From NCBI GenBank assembly GCA_017543905.1, contig JAFYFC010000033.1, positions 1 to 49,292 on the forward strand: DNA of 49,292 nucleotides, written 5' to 3'. A program made the translations under genes and the position numbers. The notes beneath the pieces are model-generated. The model had not been told where the DNA came from, ran no database searches, and saw only the letters and a list, made by a program, of their open reading frames with translations. Positions within the stretch are counted from its first letter, which is position 1, and each line of letters begins with the position of its first letter. Shown here in pieces: positions 36,844 to 44,597 of the stretch. Source of the DNA: Clostridia bacterium. Lineage in GTDB: Bacteria > Bacillota > Clostridia > Christensenellales > Aristaeellaceae.

Positions 36844-37707
36844 TTAATTCGTTTCAAATGCTTCCCGGTAAGGAATACCCCTATATTTGTCTTTAAGTTC
36901 GGCAAATGCTTTTTCGTATTTTCTGATCCTTTCTTCATTGCCCCTGTATTTAAGATAAGGTTTCCTTCTTCCGACGACCCAACCGCGAGAGTCTGGTTCC
37001 TTATCTGTCGGGTATCCTGTATACGGTGTTATCGCGAAACCCGATATTTCAGGATGATTTGCCGCAATCCATGCTACCTGTTCGGTCGTGAATAAGTTCG
37101 TAGGAAAATCGAACGTCTCAAGATAAGGCATCGAATCCAGAAAAGACAAGTCCTGGTTGATTATATTCTTTCCCACGAAAGAAAGATATTTAATCGGGGT
37201 ACCCGCAAGCGGCATCAATGAATTAATTACCATTGTGCTCCAGATTTCATTCCCGATCCTGAAATCTTCAAGCGCCGGTGCAGTACTGACAAGTTCAACA
37301 TCCTTTATTCTGGAAAAATCCATCACCGCTAATCCTGTCAACTCACGGTTATTGTTCATATCCCAAAATCGTTCGATCCGCTGATTTGAGAAAAAATAGA
37401 GATACTGAATATGTGGCAGTGTCCCGAGCAGAGACCAGTCTTCAATAAACTTGTTCTTGAAAAAACAGATCGCCTTAAGCTGGTTGCCATAAGTATTTAT
37501 AAAATATTCGAAAGTGTCCTGTCTAAGCCCTGAAATCATTACAGTATCTGCTTCCGGGTATTCTTTCAGTCTATCAATGTCCGATATACTGATTCTTCCC
37601 CCACTAATATCCATCTTCTCTTGCCGAAGCCAGAGTCCCGTTCGTTTATTATTGATCGGATTCCAGTCAAAAGAACCATCGCAAAAAGATTCAAAAGAAT
37701 ACTTCAT
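36844..37707 (-). CDS. Leucine-rich-repeat-like protein, cytoplasmic
   Basis: A 287-residue protein without a signal peptide. It shows irregular leucine-rich repeats: ISDIDRLKEYPEADTVMISG, LGTLPHIQYLYFFSNQ, NNRELTGLAVMDFSRIKDVELV, PIKYLSFVGKNII and LSFLDSMPYLETFDFP, then a basic C-terminus (GRRKPYLKYRGNEERIRKYEKAFAEL). AAGGAGAG precedes the ATG. Proteins of this build occur in arrays of immunity genes of polymorphic toxins; that link is inferred from context. Low GC. Confidence 0.7.
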   Translation of the reverse strand: MKYSFESFCDGSFDWNPINNKRTGLWLRQEKMDISGGRISISDIDRLKEYPEADTVMISGLRQDTFEYFINTYGNQLKAICFFKNKFIEDWSLLGTLPHIQYLYFFSNQRIERFWDMNNNRELTGLAVMDFSRIKDVELVSTAPALEDFRIGNEIWSTMVINSLMPLAGTPIKYLSFVGKNIINQDLSFLDSMPYLETFDFPTNLFTTEQVAWIAANHPEISGFAITPYTGYPTDKEPDSRGWVVGRRKPYLKYRGNEERIRKYEKAFAELKDKYRGIPYREAFETN

Positions 37708-37767
37708 TAATGCTCTCCTTGATTATTGCTTTATTGCTCTTTCTATACTAAATAAGCCCATTTTCCG

Positions 37768-37815
37768 CGCCCATTCCGTGACACTTTCCCGGCCCATCTG
37801 CCCCTTCGCAGCGTG
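37768..37815 (-). repeat. Intergenic repeat, copy C
   Basis: Third copy (GCCCATTCCGTGACACTTTCCCGG on plus). The minus strand reads MGRESVTEWARKMGLF if translated, and the flanking AAATGGGCTTATTTAGTATAG resembles the promoter-like flank of copy A. Confidence 0.75.
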
Positions 37816-37854
37816 GTACACGGAAAAGAAAACCGAACGGAAGTCGAACTCTGT

Positions 37855-38688
37855 CTAAAGGCCGAAGACCATTCTCAGTCTTTCGCGGTTAATGCCGTCC
37901 TTTGCATGCCATCTGTTAATTGGGTACATAAAATCATTTGTATGTTCAGCAGGAGCCCTATGATACTCGTCAACAAATCCATCCTCATAGCATGGGTATT
38001 CCCGGCTTGTCAGAACTCCGCATATGCCAAGTACGTCGAGTAAAACGCTGATTTCAGCTTTGTTGGTTTTGAGAATCTTCTTTTTAAGAATAATTTCCCT
38101 GAGTTTTCCTGCCTTCTGATGATCATCAAGCAAAGCTGTACAGTCGAGAATATTATGGAGTATTTCGATATCCGCACTTGTTGGTTTTACGCACGGTAAT
38201 TTCATAAATTGTTCGAGATCAAAAAGCGCATAACATAATTGATCATGTCTGACCCCGCCCCATTTGATTCGTTCAAAATTGAGGACATTTAAACCCTGTC
38301 TTTTGTCAAATTCATCAGGCTCTTTTGACCACTCTGTCCAACCACATATATAGCAATGTCCGCTTATATCATGATACCCTCCACACCTATCATGCTTAGG
38401 GATTGCTTTTGCATAATAGTAACTGCCCAAGGCAGAACGATATTCCAGCTTTCGGGTTGACAGGCTATACAGAAACGCATTGGAAATATCGTTCGGATTA
38501 ATGGTTTCAAGCAGCAGCTCAAGTCTCTTTAATGATTCGTCGTGCGACTCGAATTCAGGATACTCGAACATAAACCCTTCGTTTTTTGCAACCGAAAAGT
38601 CCTCCTCAGTGACCGCGCCACTTTTCCATCCGGTTTGACTTGACCAATATGCCTTTAACAGGATGCTTCTGCCTTTTTCCATCAGCAT
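37855..38688 (-). CDS. Cytoplasmic protein with a putative zinc-binding site, immunity-like
   Basis: A 277-residue soluble protein. The middle holds KHDRCGGYHDISGHCYICGW (about 101-120), a Cys/His cluster that could bind zinc. The N-terminal half contains FEYPEFESHDESLKRLELLL and the C-terminal half AEISVLLDVLGICGVL with HTNDFMYPINRWHAKDG. AAAGGGA lies 8 nt upstream of the ATG. I do not know a defined function. The size, lack of signal peptide, low GC and placement in an array of unrelated genes fit immunity proteins of polymorphic toxin systems. No toxin gene is visible next to it. Confidence 0.65.
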   Translation of the reverse strand: MLMEKGRSILLKAYWSSQTGWKSGAVTEEDFSVAKNEGFMFEYPEFESHDESLKRLELLLETINPNDISNAFLYSLSTRKLEYRSALGSYYYAKAIPKHDRCGGYHDISGHCYICGWTEWSKEPDEFDKRQGLNVLNFERIKWGGVRHDQLCYALFDLEQFMKLPCVKPTSADIEILHNILDCTALLDDHQKAGKLREIILKKKILKTNKAEISVLLDVLGICGVLTSREYPCYEDGFVDEYHRAPAEHTNDFMYPINRWHAKDGINRERLRMVFGL

Positions 38689-38914
38689 ACCACAGTTCCC
38701 TTTATAATCATTCTGCTATCCTGAGCCAATCCAAGCTCTTCTTCGCCTCACATAGCGCGGGAAAACGGAGAGGAGGGTTTGGTTTTGCTTTTACACTATA
38801 TAAGACAGTTTTCAAGCCCAAAGCGAGACAAATTCTCTGTTAATTCTTATTTAAATCGTTCGCTTTACTTATATTATACCATTTTCCACCTGCTTTTTCA
38901 ATCCAAAACGCAAA

Positions 38915-38935
38915 AATCCGGGCAAAACGCCCGGA
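38915..38935 (-). terminator. Terminator after the integrase remnant
   Basis: On the minus strand CCGGGC/GCCCGG around a GTTTT loop, followed by ATTTTTG, about 20 nt past the integrase stop. A strong, well-placed intrinsic terminator that outlived the gene it served. Confidence 0.75.
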
Positions 38936-38955
38936 GTAGTCATAATTCCACCCTA

Positions 38956-39135
38956 TTAGCCCTGTGCCCTGCTCCCAAACACCTCGCCCATGTTCACCGT
39001 CGCCTTCTTCAGCATTTCGTCTCGAACGTGCGTATAGATGTTCGCCGTGGTCTTGTAGTCCGTGTGGCCCACGATCTTCATGGCGATCAGCGGGTCAAAA
39101 AGCGACGGCTGTGATTTCCGTCGCTTACATGTTTT
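38956..39135 (-). pseudogene. 3' remnant of a tyrosine recombinase (integrase)
   Basis: Only the last 50-60 codons are left. The minus strand reads PSLFDPLIAMKIVGHTDYKT then TANIYTHVRDEMLKKATVNM and ends GEVFGSRAQG before TAA at 38956. VGHTDYKTTANIYTH is the box-II His and catalytic Tyr segment of phage- and transposon-type integrases. Upstream (above about 39135) the match is lost in unrelated low-GC DNA, so the catalytic Arg and N-terminal domains are gone. It marks the right side of the 34-39 kb island. Confidence 0.8.
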
Positions 39136-39222
39136 CGCGCTTCGCGCGAGGATGGTTTGCCGCGCGCTTATGCTTCCTTTTTCTCTTAAAGAATATTACT
39201 ACATTCAGATTACGATTCCATA

Positions 39223-39420
39223 CTAATAATACAGAAGATTCTCGATGAATTTTTCTATGAAATTGGATGGTACTTTCCTTCTGATCGCTTTCATATTGTA
39301 TTTATCATACCGTTGCTCCTTATAGCTTAAACGTGAATTGTCAAAAGTATCATATCGAACATCAAGAACTATATTATTGATGCACACTGTATAATCATCA
39401 ATCCAATATGTGAAGTATCT
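39223..39420 (-). pseudogene. Possible C-terminal gene fragment, unknown
   Basis: An open stretch of about 65 codons on the minus strand without a usable start reads RYFTYWIDDYTVCINNIVLD, then VRYDTF and IRRKVPSNFIEKFIENLLYY before TAG at 39223; an in-frame TAA sits at 39421. Its composition is protein-like rather than random. The rest of 38689-39550 outside this, the integrase remnant and its terminator shows nothing I can name. Confidence 0.3.
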
Positions 39421-39550
39421 TTATTGGATGGATGTTTCTATTGTTGATGAGTCCTCTCTTGATACACTTCCCCCTTCCCTGTCGTTTTAGCTGCGAAGCG
39501 CGGGGGTTCAACTTGCAATTAACAAATTAAATAAATGTATTAAAAAACTC

Positions 39551-39579
39551 TTGACTTTGTGGCCGGATAATGGTATATT
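39551..39579 (+). promoter_or_regulatory. Promoter of the ABC importer operon
   Basis: TTGACT (39551-39556), 17 nt, TATATT (39574-39579) with an upstream TGG giving an extended -10 box. Transcription should start near 39586. Confidence 0.85.
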
Positions 39580-39586
39580 ATGTGCA

Positions 39587-39601
39587 ATCGGTTAAACCGA
39601 T
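39587..39601 (+). promoter_or_regulatory. Perfect palindromic operator at the start of transcription
   Basis: ATCGGTT-A-AACCGAT, 7-bp arms with one central base, covering +1 to about +15. Size, symmetry and place fit a LacI-family sugar repressor, although the central CG of many LacI operators is absent. No LacI-type gene lies in the window. Confidence 0.65.
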
Positions 39602-39626
39602 AAAAAACAAGGAGGCGGATAGATCT

Positions 39627-41231
39627 ATGAAGAATCTTTCCCGTGTTCTGGCAGTGGTTTTGGCGCTGGTTATGCTTTTTGGTATGACGAGCGTCATGGC
39701 TGAAGGCGATGATTTTGAAGGAACCATCACCATAAGCGTGTATTCGGCAAAGGGCGTCGAAGAAGCATGGAATGCTGTCGGCGAAGCATACACCGCTAAG
39801 CATCCCGGCGTAAAAGTCGTTGTCGACCTTAAGCCGCAGGATGGTTATGCCGATTGGGTCAAGGCTCAGTTCCAGAGCTATGACGACGTGCTGCCCGAGG
39901 CGGACATCGTTTACGGTAACCTGGCCGGCAGCGACCGTACCGACAAGGTCATCAACTACTTCAATTACGCCTACGACGATGATCCCTATTATGACGGCGA
40001 GTGGAACGAAGCCATCGCGTTCGATATGCAGAACAAAGACGTCATCACCGGCATGTGGGACTGTGTGTCCGTTACCGGTGTTCAGGTGCTTTGGTTCTAC
40101 AACGCGGACATCTTCGAGGAAGTCGGCGTAACGGCGCCCACCACCTGGACTGAGTTCCTGGACGTCTGCGACAAGATCGCCGCGGCCGGCTATCAGCCCC
40201 TCGCGGTGCCCGGCACCTTCAATTCCTTCTGGGCCAACCAGATGGGCTGGATCGCGCAGTGCTACGCGGACCAGACCACCCGCAGCCAGATCGAGATCGT
40301 AAGAGCGCATGAAGGCGACTACTGCTACGATCCCGAGGTTGACGGCAACTTCGTCTACGATCCCACCAATCCCCACAACGACGACGCCGCGTTCGTGAAC
40401 AACAATGGCGTGCGCTTCTGGAAAGCCTTCGTCAAGGACGGCACCATCCGCGCTGACAGCGAGGGCATGAAGACCGTATGGAGCGAGTTCGCCAAGATGT
40501 TCCCGAAGTATGCGGGCGGCGAGAACTTCTACGGCACCGACGGCACCGGCGCGAAGACCCTGTTCTATCAGGGCAAAGCAGCGATCTGGCTGGACGGCTC
40601 CTGGTTCTTCGGCGATTATCTGAACACGATGGATACCATCGACGAGGGCAAGGCCGTTGAGCTCGAAAACAGCGACGGCAGCATCGTATCCCTCGAAGGC
40701 CTGCAGAAATTCAGGCTCGGCACCTTCGCAATGCCCAGCATGGAAGGCGAGGGCATCGAGGCTCCGGCCCGCACGATCGAGGTTGCGACCGGCTTCCTTT
40801 CCGCGATCAAGAAGGATATCGACCACGACGACATGGTAGTCGACTTCATGATGTTCTACTCTTCTCCGGAAGGCTACTCCGCCTATCTGAGCGCGCTGAT
40901 CAACGCCGGCGGAACGCCCGACGGTCTGCCGCTGGTAAAGGGCATCGAGCTTGAAGGCGAGCTGGCTGAGATGTTTGCCAACATCACCTACATCGGCAAC
41001 TGCCAGAAGGGCTTCTGCCAGGCGCTGGCGCGCGGCATAGGCGACAACCAGGAGGCGCTGCGTGCCTGGTACACCTACTCCATGGATCTGCTCGACGGCA
41101 AGATCACCGTGGACGAATGGGCTGCAAAGCATCAGGAGAACCAGCTCAAGTACGCGCCGGACGTAATGGCTTCCTCCAAGATCTCCATGAACGACCTGGA
41201 GAACCCCCAGAACGAGCCCACCGGCAACTGA
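39627..41231 (+). CDS. ABC transporter carbohydrate-binding protein without lipobox
   Basis: A 534-residue family-1-type extracellular solute-binding protein. GGAGG lies 13 nt before the ATG at 39627. Residues 1-26 form a signal peptide ending SVMA-EGD, a signal peptidase I site; there is no lipobox cysteine. Mature protein: GTITISVYSAKGVEEAWNAV, then LPEADIVYGNLAGSDRTDK, VTGVQVLWFYNADIFEEVGV, TWTEFLDVCDKIAAAGYQPL and KAAIWLDGSWFFGDYL, the classic sugar-binding pattern. At over 500 residues it is larger than MalE-type proteins. It heads the importer operon. Confidence 0.9.
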   Translation: MKNLSRVLAVVLALVMLFGMTSVMAEGDDFEGTITISVYSAKGVEEAWNAVGEAYTAKHPGVKVVVDLKPQDGYADWVKAQFQSYDDVLPEADIVYGNLAGSDRTDKVINYFNYAYDDDPYYDGEWNEAIAFDMQNKDVITGMWDCVSVTGVQVLWFYNADIFEEVGVTAPTTWTEFLDVCDKIAAAGYQPLAVPGTFNSFWANQMGWIAQCYADQTTRSQIEIVRAHEGDYCYDPEVDGNFVYDPTNPHNDDAAFVNNNGVRFWKAFVKDGTIRADSEGMKTVWSEFAKMFPKYAGGENFYGTDGTGAKTLFYQGKAAIWLDGSWFFGDYLNTMDTIDEGKAVELENSDGSIVSLEGLQKFRLGTFAMPSMEGEGIEAPARTIEVATGFLSAIKKDIDHDDMVVDFMMFYSSPEGYSAYLSALINAGGTPDGLPLVKGIELEGELAEMFANITYIGNCQKGFCQALARGIGDNQEALRAWYTYSMDLLDGKITVDEWAAKHQENQLKYAPDVMASSKISMNDLENPQNEPTGN

Positions 41232-41270
41232 TGAAGCTTACGGATAAGCCGTAATCTAATTCCCGACTTA

Positions 41271-41305
41271 TGCGCCGCGCAAAGGCAAACCCGCTGCGCG
41301 GCGCA
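41271..41305 (+). promoter_or_regulatory. Strong hairpin between binding protein and permease genes
   Basis: TGCGCCGCGC and GCGCGGCGCA pair over 10 bp with a 15-nt loop; flanking CTTAT/ATAAG can extend the stem. There is no T-run, so full termination is unlikely. Such hairpins after binding-protein genes commonly protect the upstream mRNA or reduce read-through, giving more binding protein than permease. Confidence 0.6.
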
Positions 41306-41330
41306 GCTTATAAGCAAGGAGCTGAGATAA

Positions 41331-43394
41331 GTGGCGCTTAAGAAAACGCGGCCTGCGGCGCTAAACACAGGAAACGGCGAGCCGGAACAGACTGGCCAGG
41401 CTGCCGAAAAGGTCAGCCGAGACTGGCTGATCGTTGCGGTCATTATGGCTTTGGCGTTGATCGCTGCGACTGCAGTGCACATCTACGCCTACGATCAGAC
41501 ACAGATCTTCGGCTTTGTCGAATATGGCGCGAGCCTGCAGAATAACCGCATACTGGTATCGGACGAGCTCGATATGGTATACCTCGGCACATACCAGAAC
41601 AACGTCCTCGCGTTTAACGCGGAAGGCGAACAGGTATGGGCGAGCGATATCGGCGCGGCGATCGGTGCGATGCAGTTCGACGAGCAAAAACGGCTGCTGA
41701 TCGTCGGCTCTCAGAACAGGAACGTATACGTCTACAACGCCCTGAACGGCGAAATACTCCATACTTATCCCGTCAACGGCAAAGTCCGCGATATGGATTA
41801 CAATCCGTTTAACGGACAGCTGCTGGTAGCGGCGGAAGCCACCGCGACGAGCAGCACGGTGTGCATACTGAATATCGAAAGCGGCGAGGAGCTTTTTTCA
41901 ACCAAGCTCAAGCAGCCCGTACAGGGCGCGAAATACAGCAGCGATTACCAGTATATATTCTACGGCGACAACCGCGGCCGCATAACGAAGCTGAACCTTA
42001 ACGGAGAAAAGGCTGCTGACAGCAAGGCCCGTACGGAAGTCGTCGCGCTGAGCGTCGTGCGTGAAACGGGCGACGTATTCGTGCTTGACAAGCTCGGCAA
42101 TTTGTTCAAATTCGACGAGTCGTTAAACGAGCTGAACAGGCTCAATCTTGAAGGCGAAGGCAAAGCCCTGGGTGCGTCCGACGACGGTCATTGGATCGCT
42201 GCCGGAACACGCGAGGGCGATATATATATACTCGACGGCGAAGGCAAAATCCATTTCAGGGACAGACAGACCTACGACATCACGCAGGTGTACTTCGGTG
42301 AAGACATCAGTTATGTGGTTACGCTGTCGCCGGAGCTGTTCGAATTTTCCACAAGGAAGCTGGACAATATCAACTATATGTCCAGGCTGACCACATGGAG
42401 CCGCGTGGCGCTTATCGTAAGCGCGCTGGCCATGGCGGCGGCGCTGATAACCGCCTTCCCGCGCTCGAGAGCGGCGGCTGTGCGTTTCTTCCGCACGTTC
42501 TACAAGCACAGGGTGGCTTACCTCATGCTGCTGCCGTCTATTGTGCTGATCCTTATATTCAACTATTACAACGTTTTCCAGGCGATGTATTACGCGTTTA
42601 CGGATTGGAGCAACGCCACGCGCACGATGCGCGAGATCAACTTTATAGGCTTTGACAACTTTGTCAAGATATTTACCGAAGGCTACTTCCTGCTGGGCGT
42701 CAAGAACCTGGCTATCATGATGGCGGCTTCGTTCCTGAAGCTGCTCACGGTGCCGCTGCTGCTGGCCGAGCTGGTGTTCGCGATGCGCACGCTGAGCGGA
42801 GAGAGCAGCCGTCGGCGCTACTGGTTCAGGCTCCTGCTGGTCATGCCCATGGTCGTGCCGGGCGTGGTATCGACGCTTATGTGGAAAAACATCTACGACC
42901 CGAACATCGGCGCACTCAATACTCTGCTGGACACGCTGCATCTGAGCAGCTGGAAGCGCGCGTGGCTTGGAAATACCGATACGGCGCTGGGCGCGATCAT
43001 ATTCATGGGCTTCCCGTTCGTGAACAGCTTCGCGTTTTTGGTGTATTACGGCGGTCTGATCAACATACCGGCCGATCTGTTTGAAGCCGCCAAGGTCGAC
43101 GGCAGCAAGCCGGTGTGGAACTTCTTCCACATCCACCTGCCGCTTATTTCGCCGCAGCTCAAGATGCTGATAATTACCACGTTTATCAGCTCCGTACAGG
43201 ATTACGGCGGCGTGTACCTGCTCACGCAGGGCGGGCCCGGCACGGCGACTTATGTCCCCGGGCTGGAATTGTACTACGCTGCGACAAAGTTCGGTCAATA
43301 CGGTTACGCCTGTGCGATGGGTCTGCTGATGTTCATAGTCATACTGATAGGATCGCTGTTCAACCTGCGCATGAAGACGCAGGAGCTGAACTGA
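41331..43394 (+). CDS. ABC sugar permease (MalF-type) with an inserted extracytoplasmic beta-propeller
   Basis: A 687-residue protein, more than twice the usual permease length. Order: short basic cytoplasmic N-terminus, TM helix 32-50, a repeat region about 55-345 with PQQ/WD40-like blades (LAFNAEGEQVWASDIGA, VYVYNALNGEILHTYPVNG, VCILNIESGEELFSTKL, GRITKLNLNGEKA, DIYILDGEGKIHF), TM helix 357-376, then a complete MalF-type permease from about 395 with the ATPase-docking EAA loop EAAKVDGSKPVWNFFHIHLP. Topology places the propeller outside. It starts at GTG with AAGGAG 10 nt upstream; the reading is continuous, so no frameshift or assembly join is needed. Role: inner-membrane channel half of the importer, with an added ligand- or partner-binding domain. 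Confidence 0.88.
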   Translation: MALKKTRPAALNTGNGEPEQTGQAAEKVSRDWLIVAVIMALALIAATAVHIYAYDQTQIFGFVEYGASLQNNRILVSDELDMVYLGTYQNNVLAFNAEGEQVWASDIGAAIGAMQFDEQKRLLIVGSQNRNVYVYNALNGEILHTYPVNGKVRDMDYNPFNGQLLVAAEATATSSTVCILNIESGEELFSTKLKQPVQGAKYSSDYQYIFYGDNRGRITKLNLNGEKAADSKARTEVVALSVVRETGDVFVLDKLGNLFKFDESLNELNRLNLEGEGKALGASDDGHWIAAGTREGDIYILDGEGKIHFRDRQTYDITQVYFGEDISYVVTLSPELFEFSTRKLDNINYMSRLTTWSRVALIVSALAMAAALITAFPRSRAAAVRFFRTFYKHRVAYLMLLPSIVLILIFNYYNVFQAMYYAFTDWSNATRTMREINFIGFDNFVKIFTEGYFLLGVKNLAIMMAASFLKLLTVPLLLAELVFAMRTLSGESSRRRYWFRLLLVMPMVVPGVVSTLMWKNIYDPNIGALNTLLDTLHLSSWKRAWLGNTDTALGAIIFMGFPFVNSFAFLVYYGGLINIPADLFEAAKVDGSKPVWNFFHIHLPLISPQLKMLIITTFISSVQDYGGVYLLTQGGPGTATYVPGLELYYAATKFGQYGYACAMGLLMFIVILIGSLFNLRMKTQELN

Positions 43395-43411
43395 GAAGGG
43401 AGGCGGCATAC

Positions 43412-44278
43412 ATGGCGGATAATATGACCGCAGTCAAAATGCACAAAAAGCGCAAGGCGCATGAAATGACGTTTCAAACGCTGATCACGTTTATCACGGT
43501 CGTTTTCGTGCTGCTTGCGTTCATTCCGATATTCCTGATGCTGTTTCTTTCCCTGAAGAGCCAGTCCCAGTTCTACGCAAACCTCTGGGCGCTGCCGATA
43601 CCGCCGCGCTGGAAGAACTACGACGCTGCATGGAACCGGCTCATACAGAATATGATCAACTCCGTCGTCACCGTCAGCGTGGGCACCCTGCTGATCGTAT
43701 CGCTGGCGGCGATGTCCGGCTACGTATTTGCAAGGCTCGAGTTTCCGCTTAAGAATTTCCTGTTCATGCTGATGCTGGCGCTGATGATGATACCGGGCGT
43801 GCTGACGCTCACGCCGTCGTTCAAGCTCATCCAGCGCATAGGCCTTAAAAACACCTGGTGGGCGCTGTGGCTGCCCTGGGCCTCCGGAGGTCAGGTCATG
43901 GGTATGTACCTATGCAGGACGTTCATATCGAACCAGCCTGCGTCGCTGTTTGAATCTGCCCGCATCGACGGCGCCAGCGAATTCAAGGCGTTTTTCTACA
44001 TCGCCCTGCCGCTCGCAAAGCCGATTTTGGCGACGCTGGTGGTCATGAACATGATCAGCCTTTACGGCGACTTTATCTGGCCGCTGCTGGTCATCGAATC
44101 CAACAAAAAGCAAGTGATCTCCGTCGCCATACAGACATATTCCTCGGCGACCGGCATGACAGATTACGGCGCCATGATCGCGGGCTTCGTGATGGCCACG
44201 GTCCCGCTGGTCGTCATGTTCTCGTTCAGCTCCCGCCTGTACATCGAGGGCATTACCTCCGGCGCCGTCAAAGCGTAG
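43412..44278 (+). CDS. ABC sugar permease (MalG-type)
   Basis: A 288-residue permease with six predicted TM helices. The start at 43412 has GGGAGG 8-14 nt upstream; the longer frame overlaps the first permease in another frame and is rejected. The EAA loop reads ESARIDGASEFKAFFYIALP; PGVLTLTPSFKLI and the C-terminal FSSRLYIEGITSGAVKA are typical. It pairs with the MalF-type permease as a heterodimer. No ATPase gene is present; related Gram-positive importers use a shared MsmX/UgpC-type ATPase encoded elsewhere. Confidence 0.92.
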   Translation: MADNMTAVKMHKKRKAHEMTFQTLITFITVVFVLLAFIPIFLMLFLSLKSQSQFYANLWALPIPPRWKNYDAAWNRLIQNMINSVVTVSVGTLLIVSLAAMSGYVFARLEFPLKNFLFMLMLALMMIPGVLTLTPSFKLIQRIGLKNTWWALWLPWASGGQVMGMYLCRTFISNQPASLFESARIDGASEFKAFFYIALPLAKPILATLVVMNMISLYGDFIWPLLVIESNKKQVISVAIQTYSSATGMTDYGAMIAGFVMATVPLVVMFSFSSRLYIEGITSGAVKA

Positions 44279-44597
44279 CAGACCGATATGGACGACCGGA
44301 ACGGGACTTTGACCGAAGCGGCCTGTCTGAGCTGACGGCTTGCCGTCTGAAAAGCGGCCCCGTTAAATGTCGCAGACAGACGCCGCGGCGCATGCAGCGT
44401 ATCCCGTTTGACAGCAAGGATCGGGGAAAACTGTATCGCCGACCTTGCTGTTATAATCAGGAGCGCGAGCCTTCGCCTGTACCGCCCTTTGGCAAAGACG
44501 CGCCTGCTCCGCCTGCCTTCCGGAAGGGCGGAACGCAACATCTGCTCCCTGCAAAGCGCGGCGGCGCGTGCATACAAAAACTGTGGAGGCGACGAAT
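44279..44597 (+). promoter_or_regulatory. 319-nt spacer with hairpins and possible internal promoter
   Basis: No gene is seen. It contains a 9-bp inverted repeat ACAGCAAGG (44412-44420) with CCTTGCTGT, extended by an inner TCGG/CCGA, followed by TTATAATC; an 8-bp repeat CCGCCCTT/AAGGGCGG further down; and a TTGACA at about 44408-44413 with only a weak -10 box 17 nt on. It could be a site for mRNA processing or an extra promoter for the two downstream enzymes. Confidence 0.4.

Noticed and set aside
35703..38850. CRISPR array from the regularly placed repeats
   Set aside because: Only three copies, about 0.9-1 kb apart with genes between them, and no cas genes. The spacing is gene-sized, not spacer-sized.
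39540..41132. 530-codon open frame opposite the binding-protein gene
   Set aside because: Shadow frame; the plus-strand gene has promoter, ribosome-binding site, signal peptide and family motifs.
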